Assembly: GCF_028682455.1 (NCBI RefSeq)
Contig: NZ_JANHLD010000002.1
Location: 124,001 to 188,000, forward strand
DNA: 64,000 nucleotides
Origin: Pseudomonas putida
Lineage (GTDB): Bacteria > Pseudomonadota > Gammaproteobacteria > Pseudomonadales > Pseudomonadaceae
Direction: 5' to 3'
Below are positions 54,101-64,000 of this stretch, piece after piece. Below the pieces are notes generated by a model. It saw only the letters and a list, made by a program, of their open reading frames with translations, was not told the DNA's origin and ran no database searches. Made by a program: the position numbers and the translations under genes. Position 1 is the stretch's first letter. Each line of letters opens with the position of its first letter.

Positions 54101-55519
54101 TCAAAGCAGGTTGAAGGGGTAGTCGAGGATCACTCGGTATTCGTCGGCACTGGCGTTGCCACGGGTGTTGCCGGGCGCGGTGTAGCCGTCGCCCGGGCGA
54201 TGGCTGGCCCAGCGCAGGGTCAGGTTCAAGCCCTTGGCCGGGCCTTCGGGTACCGCGTAGCGCAGGGCGATGTCCCGTTCCCAGTGCTTGGCGTGCTTGC
54301 CATCGGGGTTATAGATGTAGCCATAGCCGGGGCTTGCCGGATCTACCCGGGTAAGGTCGGCCTCGCCACGGGTGTAGCCGAGACTGAGTTGCAGGTTGGG
54401 AGCATCCAGGGCCTGCAGGGCGGTCTGGTATTGCAACTTCCAGGATTTTTCGCCGGGGCCGTTGAAGTCGGCGTACTGCATGGCGTTGTTCAGGTACAGG
54501 AAGGTTCGATCGTTCTGGGCGAGAAAGTCGAAGGGCGTGCGGCTGTCTATTTTTTGCAGGCCCAGGCTGAACGATTGCGTGCCTCGGGCCAGGGTGAGGC
54601 CGGCGCTGTAGGCATCGTTGTCGATACTTCCCAGTTGGCTGCGTCCCTGGTCGCGGGTCTTGAAGTAGTGCAGGTACGGGGTCAGGCGCATTTCGTGCTG
54701 CAGGCTGAAAGTCTGGCTCAGGCCCAGGTAGTGCTGGTCCCAGAGGTCCTGGAGGCGACCGCTGTACCAGGTCAGGTTCAACGCCTGGGCCGCTCCGTAG
54801 GTAGCGCCCAGCCAGCCCATGTGTGCGCTTTCGCGATCCGGCGCGAGCCCTGCGCGGTTGCCGTTGCCATAGGCACTTTGCAAGTCGCTGTGGCCGCTCT
54901 GGTTGCGCAGTCGAGTCGACTCGACCCAGCCGGCATCGAACATCACCCGCTCGATACTGAAGTTCTTCACCGTCACCCCCCGATAGCTCTGGGGGAACAG
55001 GCGACTGCTGCCGCTGGCGATCAGCGGGTTCTCCAGCAACTGGTCGCCAACCTTGAGCAGGCTGTCGAAGGCACGGAACTTCAAGGCGGCGCCGGCGGCA
55101 GAGAACTCGTCTTCCAGGCGGCCGCGGTTGTCCAGTGGCATCAACCCGGCACCGCCGCTGCCGCCGCCACCATCGAGCTTCACGGCGCTGAAGCCATGCA
55201 CATCCAGGCCCATGCCGACCAAGGTGTCGGTGTAGCCGGAGCGCAACGACAACAGCACGCCCTGCGCCCATTCACGCTGGTCACGGCGTGCCGGGGTGTG
55301 GTGGTTGTCGCGAGCGAAGTAGTAGTTGCGCAGCAGGCCGTTGAGGCTCGATCCACTGCCAAGGCCCGGCGCAATGGCCAGTTCGGCATGCTGGCGCTGG
55401 GTCAGGTCCAGGTTGATGTTGTCCCGTTGGCCCAGGGCGTTGTCCGCCAGGCTGGCGGTGGAGGCGCACGCCAGGCTGAAGAGGACTAGTGGCGATCGAC
55501 AAGGGATGATTCGGTTCAT
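54101..55519 (-). CDS. OprD-family outer membrane porin
   Basis: A 472-aa substrate-specific channel. It has a signal peptide (about 1-25, ASLA/DN), then the OprD opening LNGLLRNYYFARD, and recurring barrel strands including the basic ladder regions and LGATYGAAQALNLTWYSGRLQDLW. It is slightly longer than typical OprD (about 420-450) owing to a glycine-rich insert GGGGSGGAGLM near residue 117. It probably takes up a carboxylate or amino acid; the specificity is unknown. It is first in a two-gene operon with the MetA-like gene. Confidence 0.92.
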   Translation of the reverse strand: MNRIIPCRSPLVLFSLACASTASLADNALGQRDNINLDLTQRQHAELAIAPGLGSGSSLNGLLRNYYFARDNHHTPARRDQREWAQGVLLSLRSGYTDTLVGMGLDVHGFSAVKLDGGGGSGGAGLMPLDNRGRLEDEFSAAGAALKFRAFDSLLKVGDQLLENPLIASGSSRLFPQSYRGVTVKNFSIERVMFDAGWVESTRLRNQSGHSDLQSAYGNGNRAGLAPDRESAHMGWLGATYGAAQALNLTWYSGRLQDLWDQHYLGLSQTFSLQHEMRLTPYLHYFKTRDQGRSQLGSIDNDAYSAGLTLARGTQSFSLGLQKIDSRTPFDFLAQNDRTFLYLNNAMQYADFNGPGEKSWKLQYQTALQALDAPNLQLSLGYTRGEADLTRVDPASPGYGYIYNPDGKHAKHWERDIALRYAVPEGPAKGLNLTLRWASHRPGDGYTAPGNTRGNASADEYRVILDYPFNLL

Positions 55520-55820
55520 CGGTCTTTAGCCCAGAATGTTGGCGCTGTCCCAGGAGTGGTACGGCGCCAGGTCATTGTGCTTCGCAAGTGGCGCGCTGAT
55601 GCCGCTAGCCTGCGATGGTTGCTTGAACCGGGGTAGTCCGTGTGCTCGGTCCTCTGTGTTCCTCTTATGGAACGATGGTGCGCCGGTGCAAGGGCATCGT
55701 CGGTGTCATTGAAAGTAGTCGAGCAGGGGCTTTGGAGGGCGCCGACTGACGTGGGGCGGGTATGGCCCGATCAATGGTCGGTAGCCAGGTTGCCAACAGC
55801 AGGGTCTGTATGTATAACCA
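55520..55820. other. Divergent promoter region oprD-like / fan1
   Basis: This 301-bp gap separates the leftward porin operon from the rightward FAN1 gene. It must hold both promoters. I see no convincing small gene, repeat or terminator in it. Confidence 0.4.
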
Positions 55821-57503
55821 GTGCCATTGATACCTGCCAGCAGCCTTGCCGTGATTGCCCACTCCGTCGACGACCCGTTCTATTACCTCTGCAACTTCCA
55901 GCAGGTGCTCCGCTGGATCGGGCTGCGCTATGCCGATTTGCTGGATGACAGCGAGCACGCCTTCCTCGAGCGGTTTTCCGGACAGCCGCGGGCTGCCCAG
56001 GCGTTGCTGGTGCGCATGGTGATGCGCAAGGGTGAGTTGTTCCGCCCCAGCAAACTGGTCTATGCCGAAATCGGGCCGCCGTTGCAGGCGTTGCAACCTC
56101 TGCTTGAACAAGGCTGGGTGACAGACGACAGCCCCTTGAGCCTGGAGCAGTTGTTCCAGGTATTGCGCAAGGATGAAATCGCCAGCGGATTTGCCGCGCA
56201 CCTGGTACGTCCCCGGGCGGCCAAGGCCGAGCTGTACGCCCAGTTGCAGCTCCTGGAACTGCCGCCCCAGCCCTTGCACGACTGGCTGCCGGGCTTTGAC
56301 GAACCCATCATCGTGTTGCAGTTGCAGGCCCTGTGCGATCGGCTGCGCCTGCTGTTTTTCGGCAACCTCTACCAGGACTGGTCGGAGTTCGTCCTGGCCG
56401 ACCTGGGTCTGCTGCGTTACGAGCAGGTGGCGTTCAGTGACGACTCCCGTGCCTTGCGCAAGCGTGGCGATATCGACATGGCCCTGGCCCTGCATCGCTG
56501 TGCCGAGCTGCTTGAGCAAGGTACGCCGGCGCAACAGGTGCTGGCGCAGGTGCAGGCGGTGAGCAGCGACAATCCCTGGTTGCTGCGCCGGCGCTCCCGC
56601 GTCTTGTACCAGCTGGGCCAGTACTGCGAACGCCTGGGCGACTGGGACCTGGCACTGCAGGCCTACCCTCATAGCCAGCACCCGCAAGCGCGCATTCGTC
56701 GTATCCGGGTACTCGAGCGCAGCGAGCAATGGGCCCAGGCTCATGCACTGGCCCTGGAGGTCGCCGGGCAACCGGCGGGCCCCATCGAGGCCCAGGCCCT
56801 GGCACGGATGCTGCCGCGCTTGCAGCGCAAGTTGGGCGGGCCACCGCAACCTCGGCGAAGCAAGCCGGCGGTTGGCCTCATCGAGCTGCAGTTGCCGCCG
56901 GAGCAGGCCGCCTTGGGTGTCGAGCAAGCGGTCCAGTTGCACTTGCAAGCGCAAGGCGGGCAGGTGCACTACGTGGAAAATACCCTGTTCAACAGCCTGT
57001 TCGGGCTGTTGTGCTGGGAAGCCATCTTTGCACCCCTGCCCGGGGCATTCTTCCACCCATTCCAGAGCGCGCCCCAAGATCTGCACGACCCCGAGTTCCA
57101 GGCACGGCGCGCCGGCCTGTTCGCCGACTGCCTGGCGCAGCTGGACGATGGCCGCTACCAGCAGACCATCCGTGGGCGCTACATCAGCAAACAAGGGCTG
57201 CAATCGCCCTTCGTCTACTGGCAGATGCTCAGCGACGGCTTGCTCGAGCAGGCCTTGGCCTGCCTCCCGGCACAGCACTTGAAGCAGTGTTTTATTCGCT
57301 TGCTCGACGATATCCAGACCAACCGTGCCGGCATGCCCGACCTGATCCAGTTCTGGCCCGAGCAACAGCGTTACCGGATGATCGAGGTCAAGGGGCCGGG
57401 TGATCGCTTGCAGGATAACCAACTGCGCTGGATAGACTTCTGCGCCGAGCACGGCCTGCCGGTCGAGGTGTGCCAGGTGCGCTGGGGCCCCGCGTCTCCA
57501 TGA
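55821..57503 (+). CDS. FAN1-type structure-specific nuclease (VRR-NUC)
   Basis: A 560-aa 5'-flap endo/exonuclease for interstrand crosslink repair. The C-terminal VRR-NUC PD-(D/E)xK site reads MPDLIQF (D507) and IEVKGPGD (E522, K524), the residue numbers I recall for P. aeruginosa FAN1. The middle section is TPR-like, and the N-terminal SAP-like region precedes it. GTG at 55821 is the start giving that length. It overlaps the helicase gene by ATGA, so nuclease and helicase are coupled. Confidence 0.92.
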   Translation: MPLIPASSLAVIAHSVDDPFYYLCNFQQVLRWIGLRYADLLDDSEHAFLERFSGQPRAAQALLVRMVMRKGELFRPSKLVYAEIGPPLQALQPLLEQGWVTDDSPLSLEQLFQVLRKDEIASGFAAHLVRPRAAKAELYAQLQLLELPPQPLHDWLPGFDEPIIVLQLQALCDRLRLLFFGNLYQDWSEFVLADLGLLRYEQVAFSDDSRALRKRGDIDMALALHRCAELLEQGTPAQQVLAQVQAVSSDNPWLLRRRSRVLYQLGQYCERLGDWDLALQAYPHSQHPQARIRRIRVLERSEQWAQAHALALEVAGQPAGPIEAQALARMLPRLQRKLGGPPQPRRSKPAVGLIELQLPPEQAALGVEQAVQLHLQAQGGQVHYVENTLFNSLFGLLCWEAIFAPLPGAFFHPFQSAPQDLHDPEFQARRAGLFADCLAQLDDGRYQQTIRGRYISKQGLQSPFVYWQMLSDGLLEQALACLPAQHLKQCFIRLLDDIQTNRAGMPDLIQFWPEQQRYRMIEVKGPGDRLQDNQLRWIDFCAEHGLPVEVCQVRWGPASP

Positions 57504-59761
57504 CCTACTGTGTGGCGGTGCGGGCACTGTGCGAGTTCAGCGCCAAGGTCGGCGATCTGGATTTGCGATTCACCCCTTCGCCTACTGCCCAGGAAGGCAT
57601 CAGCGGCCATCAGCGGGTGGTGGGCAGGCGCGGGCCCGACTATGAGGCGGAAATCAGCCTGGAAGGGCAGTTTGGCGCCTTGCAGGTACGGGGTAGGGCC
57701 GACGGCTACGATCCGCGGCTCAATCGCCTGGAAGAGATCAAGACCCACCGCGGTGACCTTGCCCGCCAGCCCGACAACCATCGCCAGTTGCACTGGGCGC
57801 AGGCCAGGGTCTACGGCTGGCTGTTGTGCCAGCAGCGCCAGCTTGCCGCTATCGACCTGGCGCTGGTGTACCTGGATGTGGACAGCGACACCCAGACCGT
57901 GATCGAACAACCTTGCAGCGCTGCCGAGCTGGAACGGTTCTTCAATCAGCTATGCGCTCGGTTTCTGCATTGGGCCGAGCAACAGCTGCAACGGGGGGCG
58001 CTGCGCGATAGTGGGCTGCAAGCGCTGACCTTTCCCCACGGGCACTTGCGGCGCGGCCAGCGTGAACTGGCCGAAACCGTGTACAAGGCCGTCAGCACCG
58101 GCCACTGCCTGATGGCCCAGGCCACCACCGGCATTGGCAAGACCCTCGGTACCCTGTTTCCGTTGCTCAAGGCCGTGGTGCCGCAGCAGTTGGACAAAAT
58201 CTACTTCCTCACCGCCAAGACGCCCGGGCGTGCCCTGGCGCTGGAAGCCCTGCAGCAAGTCCACGCCAGCGCCCCGGACCTCGCACTGCGCAGCCTGGAA
58301 CTGGTCGCCAGGGACAAGGCCTGTGAGTTTCCCGGGACGGCCTGCCACGGCGAGGCCTGCCCCTTGGCCAAAGGCTTCTACGATCGGTTGCCAGCCGCAC
58401 GCCAGGCCGCACAGGCGGTGGCGATCCTCGACAAGGCTGCCGTGCGCGAGATCGCCCTGGCCCATCAGGTGTGCCCCTACTACCTGGGCCAGGAAATGGC
58501 GCGCTGGGTCGATGTGCTGGTGGCCGACTACAACTACTACTTCGACCAGAGTGCCTTGCTCCATGGCCTGGCCCAGGTCAACCAGTGGCGCCTGGCAGTG
58601 CTGGTGGACGAGGCCCATAACCTGGTAGAGCGGGCACGGCAGATGTACAGCGCCAGCCTCGACCAGTGGCAACTGCACAGCCTGCGGCGCAGCAAGCCGG
58701 CCGGCATCGGCAACGCGCTGGACCGTCTCAATCGCCAGTGGAACGCCCTGCACAAGACGCAGGTGGCGCCGTATCGGGTGGTCGAAGAGTTGCCTGAGGC
58801 CTTTCTCAAGGCGCTGCAGCAGTGCATTGGCCAGATCCAGGAGCAACTGAACCAGCAACCTGCCGGTATCGACCCGGCGGTGCTGCAGTTCTTCTTTCAG
58901 GCGTTGCAGTTCGTGCGGGTCAGCGAGCTGTATGGCGAACACTTTCTGTTCGACATCAGCAAGCGCGAAGGGCCGGGCAAGCGCAGCCTGTCTACCTTGT
59001 GCCTGCGCAATGTGGTACCGGCCGCGCAGATCGGGCCGCGCATGGCGGCGGCGCGCAGTGTCACGCTGTTTTCCGCGACCCTGGGGCCCCGGCGCTATTA
59101 CGCCGACCTGCTGGGCATGCCGACGGACACCGGGTGGCTGGAGGTTGCCTCGCCTTTCGCGGCCGAGCAGTTGAGCGTGCAGGTGGTGAGCCAGGTCTCG
59201 ACTCGCTACCAGCACCGCGCGGCTTCACTGGCCCCCATCGTCGAGCTGATCGCCGCCCAGTATGCCGCCGAGCCGGGTAACTATCTGGCCTTCTTCAGCA
59301 GCTTTGACTACCTGCAGCAAGTGGCTGATTTACTGGCAAAAACGCATCCACAGGTGGTGCAGTGGCGCCAGGCCCCGGGCATGGATGAAGGGCAGCGCCA
59401 GGCGTTCCTCGAGCGTTTTGTGGCGAACGGGCGCGGGGTAGGGTTCGCGGTGCTGGGCGGTGCCTTTGCCGAAGGGGACGACTTGCCGGGTACGCGCCTG
59501 ATCGGTGCCTTCGTCGCCACCCTCGGCCTGCCCCAGGTCAACCCGGTGAACGAGCAGATCAAGCAGCGCATGGCGACCCTGTTCGGCGCCGGGTTCGATT
59601 ACACCTACCTGTACCCCGGCGTGCAGAAGGTGATCCAGGCGGCCGGCCGGGTGATTCGGGGTACCGATGACCGGGGCACGGTGATGCTCATTGACGACCG
59701 CTTCGCCGAGTCTCGTGTGCAACAGATGTTCCCGGGTTGGTGGGCGCCTCAACAGAAATAA
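57500..59761 (+). CDS. XPD/DinG-type helicase with Cas4-like nuclease domain
   Basis: A 753-aa superfamily 2 DNA helicase. Residues about 40-110 form a RecB/Cas4-type nuclease: D68 in RGRADGYD, E79-I-K81 in LEEIKTH and the QxxxY-like QLHWAQARVY. Walker A is TTGIGKT (209-215). Four cysteines (KACEFPGTACHGEACPLA, then QVCPYYL) are placed as in XPD iron-sulfur domains. The DEAH box is in VDEAHNLVE near 370; the C-terminal half has the helicase-C motifs QAAGRVIRGTDDRG. It works with FAN1 encoded just upstream, probably unwinding branched or crosslinked DNA from 5' to 3'. Confidence 0.92.
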   Translation: MTYCVAVRALCEFSAKVGDLDLRFTPSPTAQEGISGHQRVVGRRGPDYEAEISLEGQFGALQVRGRADGYDPRLNRLEEIKTHRGDLARQPDNHRQLHWAQARVYGWLLCQQRQLAAIDLALVYLDVDSDTQTVIEQPCSAAELERFFNQLCARFLHWAEQQLQRGALRDSGLQALTFPHGHLRRGQRELAETVYKAVSTGHCLMAQATTGIGKTLGTLFPLLKAVVPQQLDKIYFLTAKTPGRALALEALQQVHASAPDLALRSLELVARDKACEFPGTACHGEACPLAKGFYDRLPAARQAAQAVAILDKAAVREIALAHQVCPYYLGQEMARWVDVLVADYNYYFDQSALLHGLAQVNQWRLAVLVDEAHNLVERARQMYSASLDQWQLHSLRRSKPAGIGNALDRLNRQWNALHKTQVAPYRVVEELPEAFLKALQQCIGQIQEQLNQQPAGIDPAVLQFFFQALQFVRVSELYGEHFLFDISKREGPGKRSLSTLCLRNVVPAAQIGPRMAAARSVTLFSATLGPRRYYADLLGMPTDTGWLEVASPFAAEQLSVQVVSQVSTRYQHRAASLAPIVELIAAQYAAEPGNYLAFFSSFDYLQQVADLLAKTHPQVVQWRQAPGMDEGQRQAFLERFVANGRGVGFAVLGGAFAEGDDLPGTRLIGAFVATLGLPQVNPVNEQIKQRMATLFGAGFDYTYLYPGVQKVIQAAGRVIRGTDDRGTVMLIDDRFAESRVQQMFPGWWAPQQK

Positions 59762-59856
59762 TCGCAGTGGCCGGGAGCATTGGCGTCGCGTGCCGGTCAA
59801 AGTGCCAGTAAACTCTGTGATTTTATTTCCCTGAACATCCTTCCTTGAGGTTCTGC

Positions 59857-61494
<1,638 letters not shown>

Positions 61495-61507
61495 GCGCTG
61501 AAAAAGC

Positions 61508-61558
61508 ATCGCGGGGCGAGCCCGCTCCTACCGGGTAGGAGCGGGCTCGCCCCGCGAT
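61508..61558. terminator. Perfect REP palindrome between pgm and pirin
   Basis: A 24-bp perfect inverted repeat, with arms from 61508 and from 61535, encloses a 3-nt loop. The arm contains ATCGCGGGGCGAGCCCGCTC, the Pseudomonas REP core. It lies 13 bp after pgm and 6 bp before the end of the convergent pirin gene, so it can terminate or protect both transcripts. Confidence 0.85.
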
Positions 61559-61564
61559 CAGGTC

Positions 61565-62263
61565 TCAAGCGACATCCACCAGCACCACCTCGCTGTCTTC
61601 CAGCGCCGTCACCTTGAGCACCTGCTCATCCTCGATCGCCATCCCGTCCCGGGCCTCGGCGCGCAGTCCATTGACCTCGACCAACCCTTTGGCAGGCACC
61701 AGATAACCGCGACGACCGGCTTCGAAGCTGTACTCGGCCGTTTCCCCGGCGTGCAGGGTCGCCGCCACCAGGCGGGCATCGGCACGGATGCGCAAGCTGT
61801 CTTCATCGCCTTCCCGGCCGCTGGCCAGGGTGACGAACCCTTCACCGCGCTCGCCCTTGGGGAAGGGGCGAGTACCCCAGGACGGCGCTTGTCCGACCCG
61901 CTCCGGCACGATCCAGATCTGGAAGATCCGCGTATCGACCTTTTCCAGGTTGTACTCGGCATGGGTGATACCGGTGCCGGCACTCATCACCTGAACATCG
62001 CCAGCCTCGGTACGGCCTTTGTTGCCCAAGTTGTCCTGGTGGCTGATAGCGCCTTCGCGCACATAGGTGATGATTTCCATGTCGCGGTGCGGGTGTGGCG
62101 GGAAGCCACTGCCAGCGGCAATCAGGTCATCGTTCCAGACCCGCAGGTTGCCCCAGTTCATCCGTTGCGGGTCGTAGTACTCGGCAAAGGAGAAGTGATG
62201 GTGGGCGTCGAGCCAGCCATGGTTGGCGTGGCCAAGGCTCTTGAAGGGGCGCAGTTGCAGCAT
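61565..62263 (-). CDS. Pirin-family bicupin protein
   Basis: A 232-aa bicupin. The metal site reads PPHPHRDMEIITY (His pair), GAISHQD and a GTGITHAEYN His-Ala-Glu motif. Bacterial pirins such as YhhW act as quercetin dioxygenases or redox-linked regulators. The ATG at 62261-62263 has AGGAG upstream; the longer frame upstream is not used. It is monocistronic; no LysR regulator is adjacent. Confidence 0.93.
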   Translation of the reverse strand: MLQLRPFKSLGHANHGWLDAHHHFSFAEYYDPQRMNWGNLRVWNDDLIAAGSGFPPHPHRDMEIITYVREGAISHQDNLGNKGRTEAGDVQVMSAGTGITHAEYNLEKVDTRIFQIWIVPERVGQAPSWGTRPFPKGERGEGFVTLASGREGDEDSLRIRADARLVAATLHAGETAEYSFEAGRRGYLVPAKGLVEVNGLRAEARDGMAIEDEQVLKVTALEDSEVVLVDVA

Positions 62264-62484
62264 GATGGGCTCTCCTGGTGAGTCGTTTGATGGGAGGATC
62301 ATCGCTGAATCTATAATCGAAAATAAGCGTAAATTTCGACTGATTCTTATCGGATTATTAGATGCTGATAGCTAGCGTGGTTTATGCGCTTCATCGTCTA
62401 ATTAGCTGATCTTCAAGCAATCAGCTGGTGATTTTTGTTCATTGGAGCGAACATGCGTGCTGGATTATTTGTGTTGGAGTCGGT
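62264..62484. other. Divergent promoter region pirin / helicase
   Basis: An AT-rich 221-bp gap with likely divergent promoters. A 22-codon ORF (62453-62521, ATG preceded by TTGGAGCGAAC) overlaps the start of the helicase gene in another frame; its coding status is doubtful. No repeat is seen. Confidence 0.35.
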
Positions 62485-64000
62485 GTGTCTGAAGAGCGTC
62501 CCAAGCTACCCCCGGAGTTGACTCCCCCTGCGCAGTTACCCTGGATCAGACGTCTGGCGGCGCGCGTGCTCGGCCGCGGACTGAGCCGGCTACAGGCCCA
62601 GCACCGCGACTCCTGGTTCCAGGGCCACGCCAGCGGCCAGCGCACCGGGCATGCCGATGGCCTGCGCGAGGGCTACGAAGAAGGGCGGGTGGATGGTTAT
62701 GAGGCCGGGCGCCAAGTGCTGGTGATCCGAGACACTCGCCCCGAGGGCCACGGCGTGCCGGGGCAGGACGACTGCCTGTTCGACGACTGGCGACTGCCAT
62801 TGACCGCCGAGCTTAAAAAACGCTTCAAGGGCGATGTCGCCCAACGCCTGCCGGCCCACGCCCAGCCAAGCGCCGCGCAGTGGAAGATGATCTTCAGTGA
62901 CACCCCCTCCACCTGCGTGATCGCCGGGGCTGGTGCCGGCAAGTCGACCTCGCTGGTGCTGCGTATTCTCTTGCTGCGCCATTACCTGGGCTTCGAGTTG
63001 GACGCCATGACCGTGGTGACCTTCACCCGTGAATCGCGCAAGGATTTCATCGCCCGCCTGGTCCAGGTGTTCGGCCTCTGGCAACTGCAGCTGAGCCCGC
63101 CCCAGGCACGTGAGCTGGTGCGCACTTTCCACTCGCGCATCTTGCCGCTGGTGCGAAGTTTGCCGGGCTTCAGCCAGGTGCGTGCCTTCGAGACCCTCGG
63201 CAGTGAAATGCCCAGCGGCAGCGAAGCCAGCGCCGAGAGCAACCCCTTTGACCTGCGTATCAACGACGCCCAGCGCCAGCAATTGAACCTGTGCTACCGC
63301 GACCTGCTCAAAAGCAGTCCGCGTTTTGCCGAGCTCATCGCTGGCCTGCGCCGCGAAGCCCTGCAGCTCAAGGCCCTGGATCGCGACCATCCGGATGTGC
63401 AAAAGCGCGTGGCGGTGACGCAATTGTCCGCCAGCCGCGACGAAGAACTGTGCGACACCCTCGAAGACCTCTGGTTTGCCGCCGGTGCCTGGCCAATCAA
63501 GGGCATCGAACCGAGCCGCGAGACGGTGGAGATCAACGGCAGCCGTTTTCACTTCCACGGCCATATCAAGGAACTGGATGCCTGGGTCGTGCTGGGCTTC
63601 GACCCGGGTGAAAACCAGCAGTACAAGCGCCCTGGCGCCAAGCTTCCGGTCTGGGCCGAGTGGGTGATAAAGCGCACCCTATTTCAAGCTTTCTGCGATA
63701 AGCCTGTGATTTGGCTGGAAAATTATGCTGCGGCCAAGCGCCTGACCACCTCCTTGGCCGGCGATGCCGTGGCCGGGCCAGGCTTTGACTACAAGATCAA
63801 GGGTGAGCTGTCGGCTGCCCCCTTGCTTGATGCTTTCGTCGGCGCCGCAGGCTTTATCGAAAACCTCGGGCTCGAAGTGAGCAAGGCGGTAGGAGCCATG
63901 AGCTTCCCCGCCGGTGACAGCGACGCGCTGTTCTTCGAGTCCTTGAGCCTGTACTGGAAGGCGCTGGAGGCGCACCTGCTCGGGCAGTCGCCGCCGATCA
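62485..64000 (+). CDS. UvrD/Rep-type helicase, 5' part (cut by window edge)
   Basis: An open frame of at least 505 codons running to the end of the window. Start GTG at 62485 with TTGGAG five bases upstream. Walker A is GAGAGKST (148-155) after STCVIAGA; motif Ia is TVVTFTRESRKDFIARL. It is a superfamily 1A 3'-5' DNA helicase. Between residues 47 and 75 eight glycines recur every fourth position (GxxxG repeat), which is unusual for UvrD proteins and resembles the FliH repeat. Catalytic motifs III-VI are beyond the window. Confidence 0.9.
   Translation, partial: MSEERPKLPPELTPPAQLPWIRRLAARVLGRGLSRLQAQHRDSWFQGHASGQRTGHADGLREGYEEGRVDGYEAGRQVLVIRDTRPEGHGVPGQDDCLFDDWRLPLTAELKKRFKGDVAQRLPAHAQPSAAQWKMIFSDTPSTCVIAGAGAGKSTSLVLRILLLRHYLGFELDAMTVVTFTRESRKDFIARLVQVFGLWQLQLSPPQARELVRTFHSRILPLVRSLPGFSQVRAFETLGSEMPSGSEASAESNPFDLRINDAQRQQLNLCYRDLLKSSPRFAELIAGLRREALQLKALDRDHPDVQKRVAVTQLSASRDEELCDTLEDLWFAAGAWPIKGIEPSRETVEINGSRFHFHGHIKELDAWVVLGFDPGENQQYKRPGAKLPVWAEWVIKRTLFQAFCDKPVIWLENYAAAKRLTTSLAGDAVAGPGFDYKIKGELSAAPLLDAFVGAAGFIENLGLEVSKAVGAMSFPAGDSDALFFESLSLYWKALEAHLLGQSPPI

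Overview
The window is ordinary high-GC Pseudomonas chromosome, most likely from the P. putida group. The evidence is a mexT/mexS regulator pair, a mexEF-oprN operon, an AruR/AruS-AruI/AruH arginine transaminase block, an OprD-family porin, and several short palindromic REP elements with the core GCGGGCTTGCCCCGCGA. I see no rRNA, tRNA, CRISPR array, transposase or phage module. Genes are tightly packed, and many operon partners overlap by 4 bp (ATGA or GTGA).

Layout. (1) 0.1-6.3 kb: a yeast-type cytosine deaminase, then a leftward four-gene operon (hybrid histidine kinase, EEP phosphatase/nuclease, cardiolipin synthase ClsB, YbhN-like membrane protein) and a TPR protein. (2) 6.5-12.5 kb: leftward mexE-mexF-oprN drug efflux operon with a terminator and a candidate MexT nod box. 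(3) 12.5-27.7 kb: a small lipoprotein, a TetR regulator, then the arginine transaminase (ATA) region. This holds AruR, a periplasmic binding protein, hybrid kinase AruS, an amino acid permease, three CoA-thioester enzymes, AruI, AruH and an aldehyde dehydrogenase. Together they could convert arginine to 4-guanidinobutyrate. (4) 27.8-34.2 kb: an Rrf2 regulator divergent from a peptide-type ABC importer operon that ends in a flavodoxin-fold quinone reductase. (5) 34.5-40.2 kb: a PotF-like binding protein, class III aminotransferase and LuxR regulator; then a GNAT enzyme, a divergent Lrp/LysE pair, and SoxR. (6) 40.2-44.5 kb: a MexHI-like RND pump behind a near-consensus SoxR operator with a 19-bp promoter spacer. 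(7) 44.5-47.6 kb: a visibly more AT-rich patch with an alpha/beta hydrolase and an unrecognised 695-aa protein, probably acquired. (8) 47.7-49.8 kb: divergent mexT and mexS, about 35 kb from the efflux operon they are expected to control. (9) 50-55.5 kb: an unrecognised 491-aa protein translationally coupled to a MocR-type regulator whose PLP lysine is replaced, then an outer-membrane pair (OprD porin and MetA-pathway-like protein). (10) 55.8-64 kb: FAN1 nuclease coupled to a Cas4-like nuclease/XPD-type helicase, phosphoglucomutase, pirin, and the start of a UvrD-type helicase cut by the window edge.

The best candidates for undescribed biology are the 491-aa protein plus lysine-less MocR pair (50.3-53.2 kb) and the 695-aa protein with a possible PD-(D/E)xK-like core and glycine-zipper membrane segment (45.5-47.5 kb). 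The binding protein inserted between AruR and AruS is also of interest. Identifications rest on reading motifs and on remembered family sequences; no database search was run.
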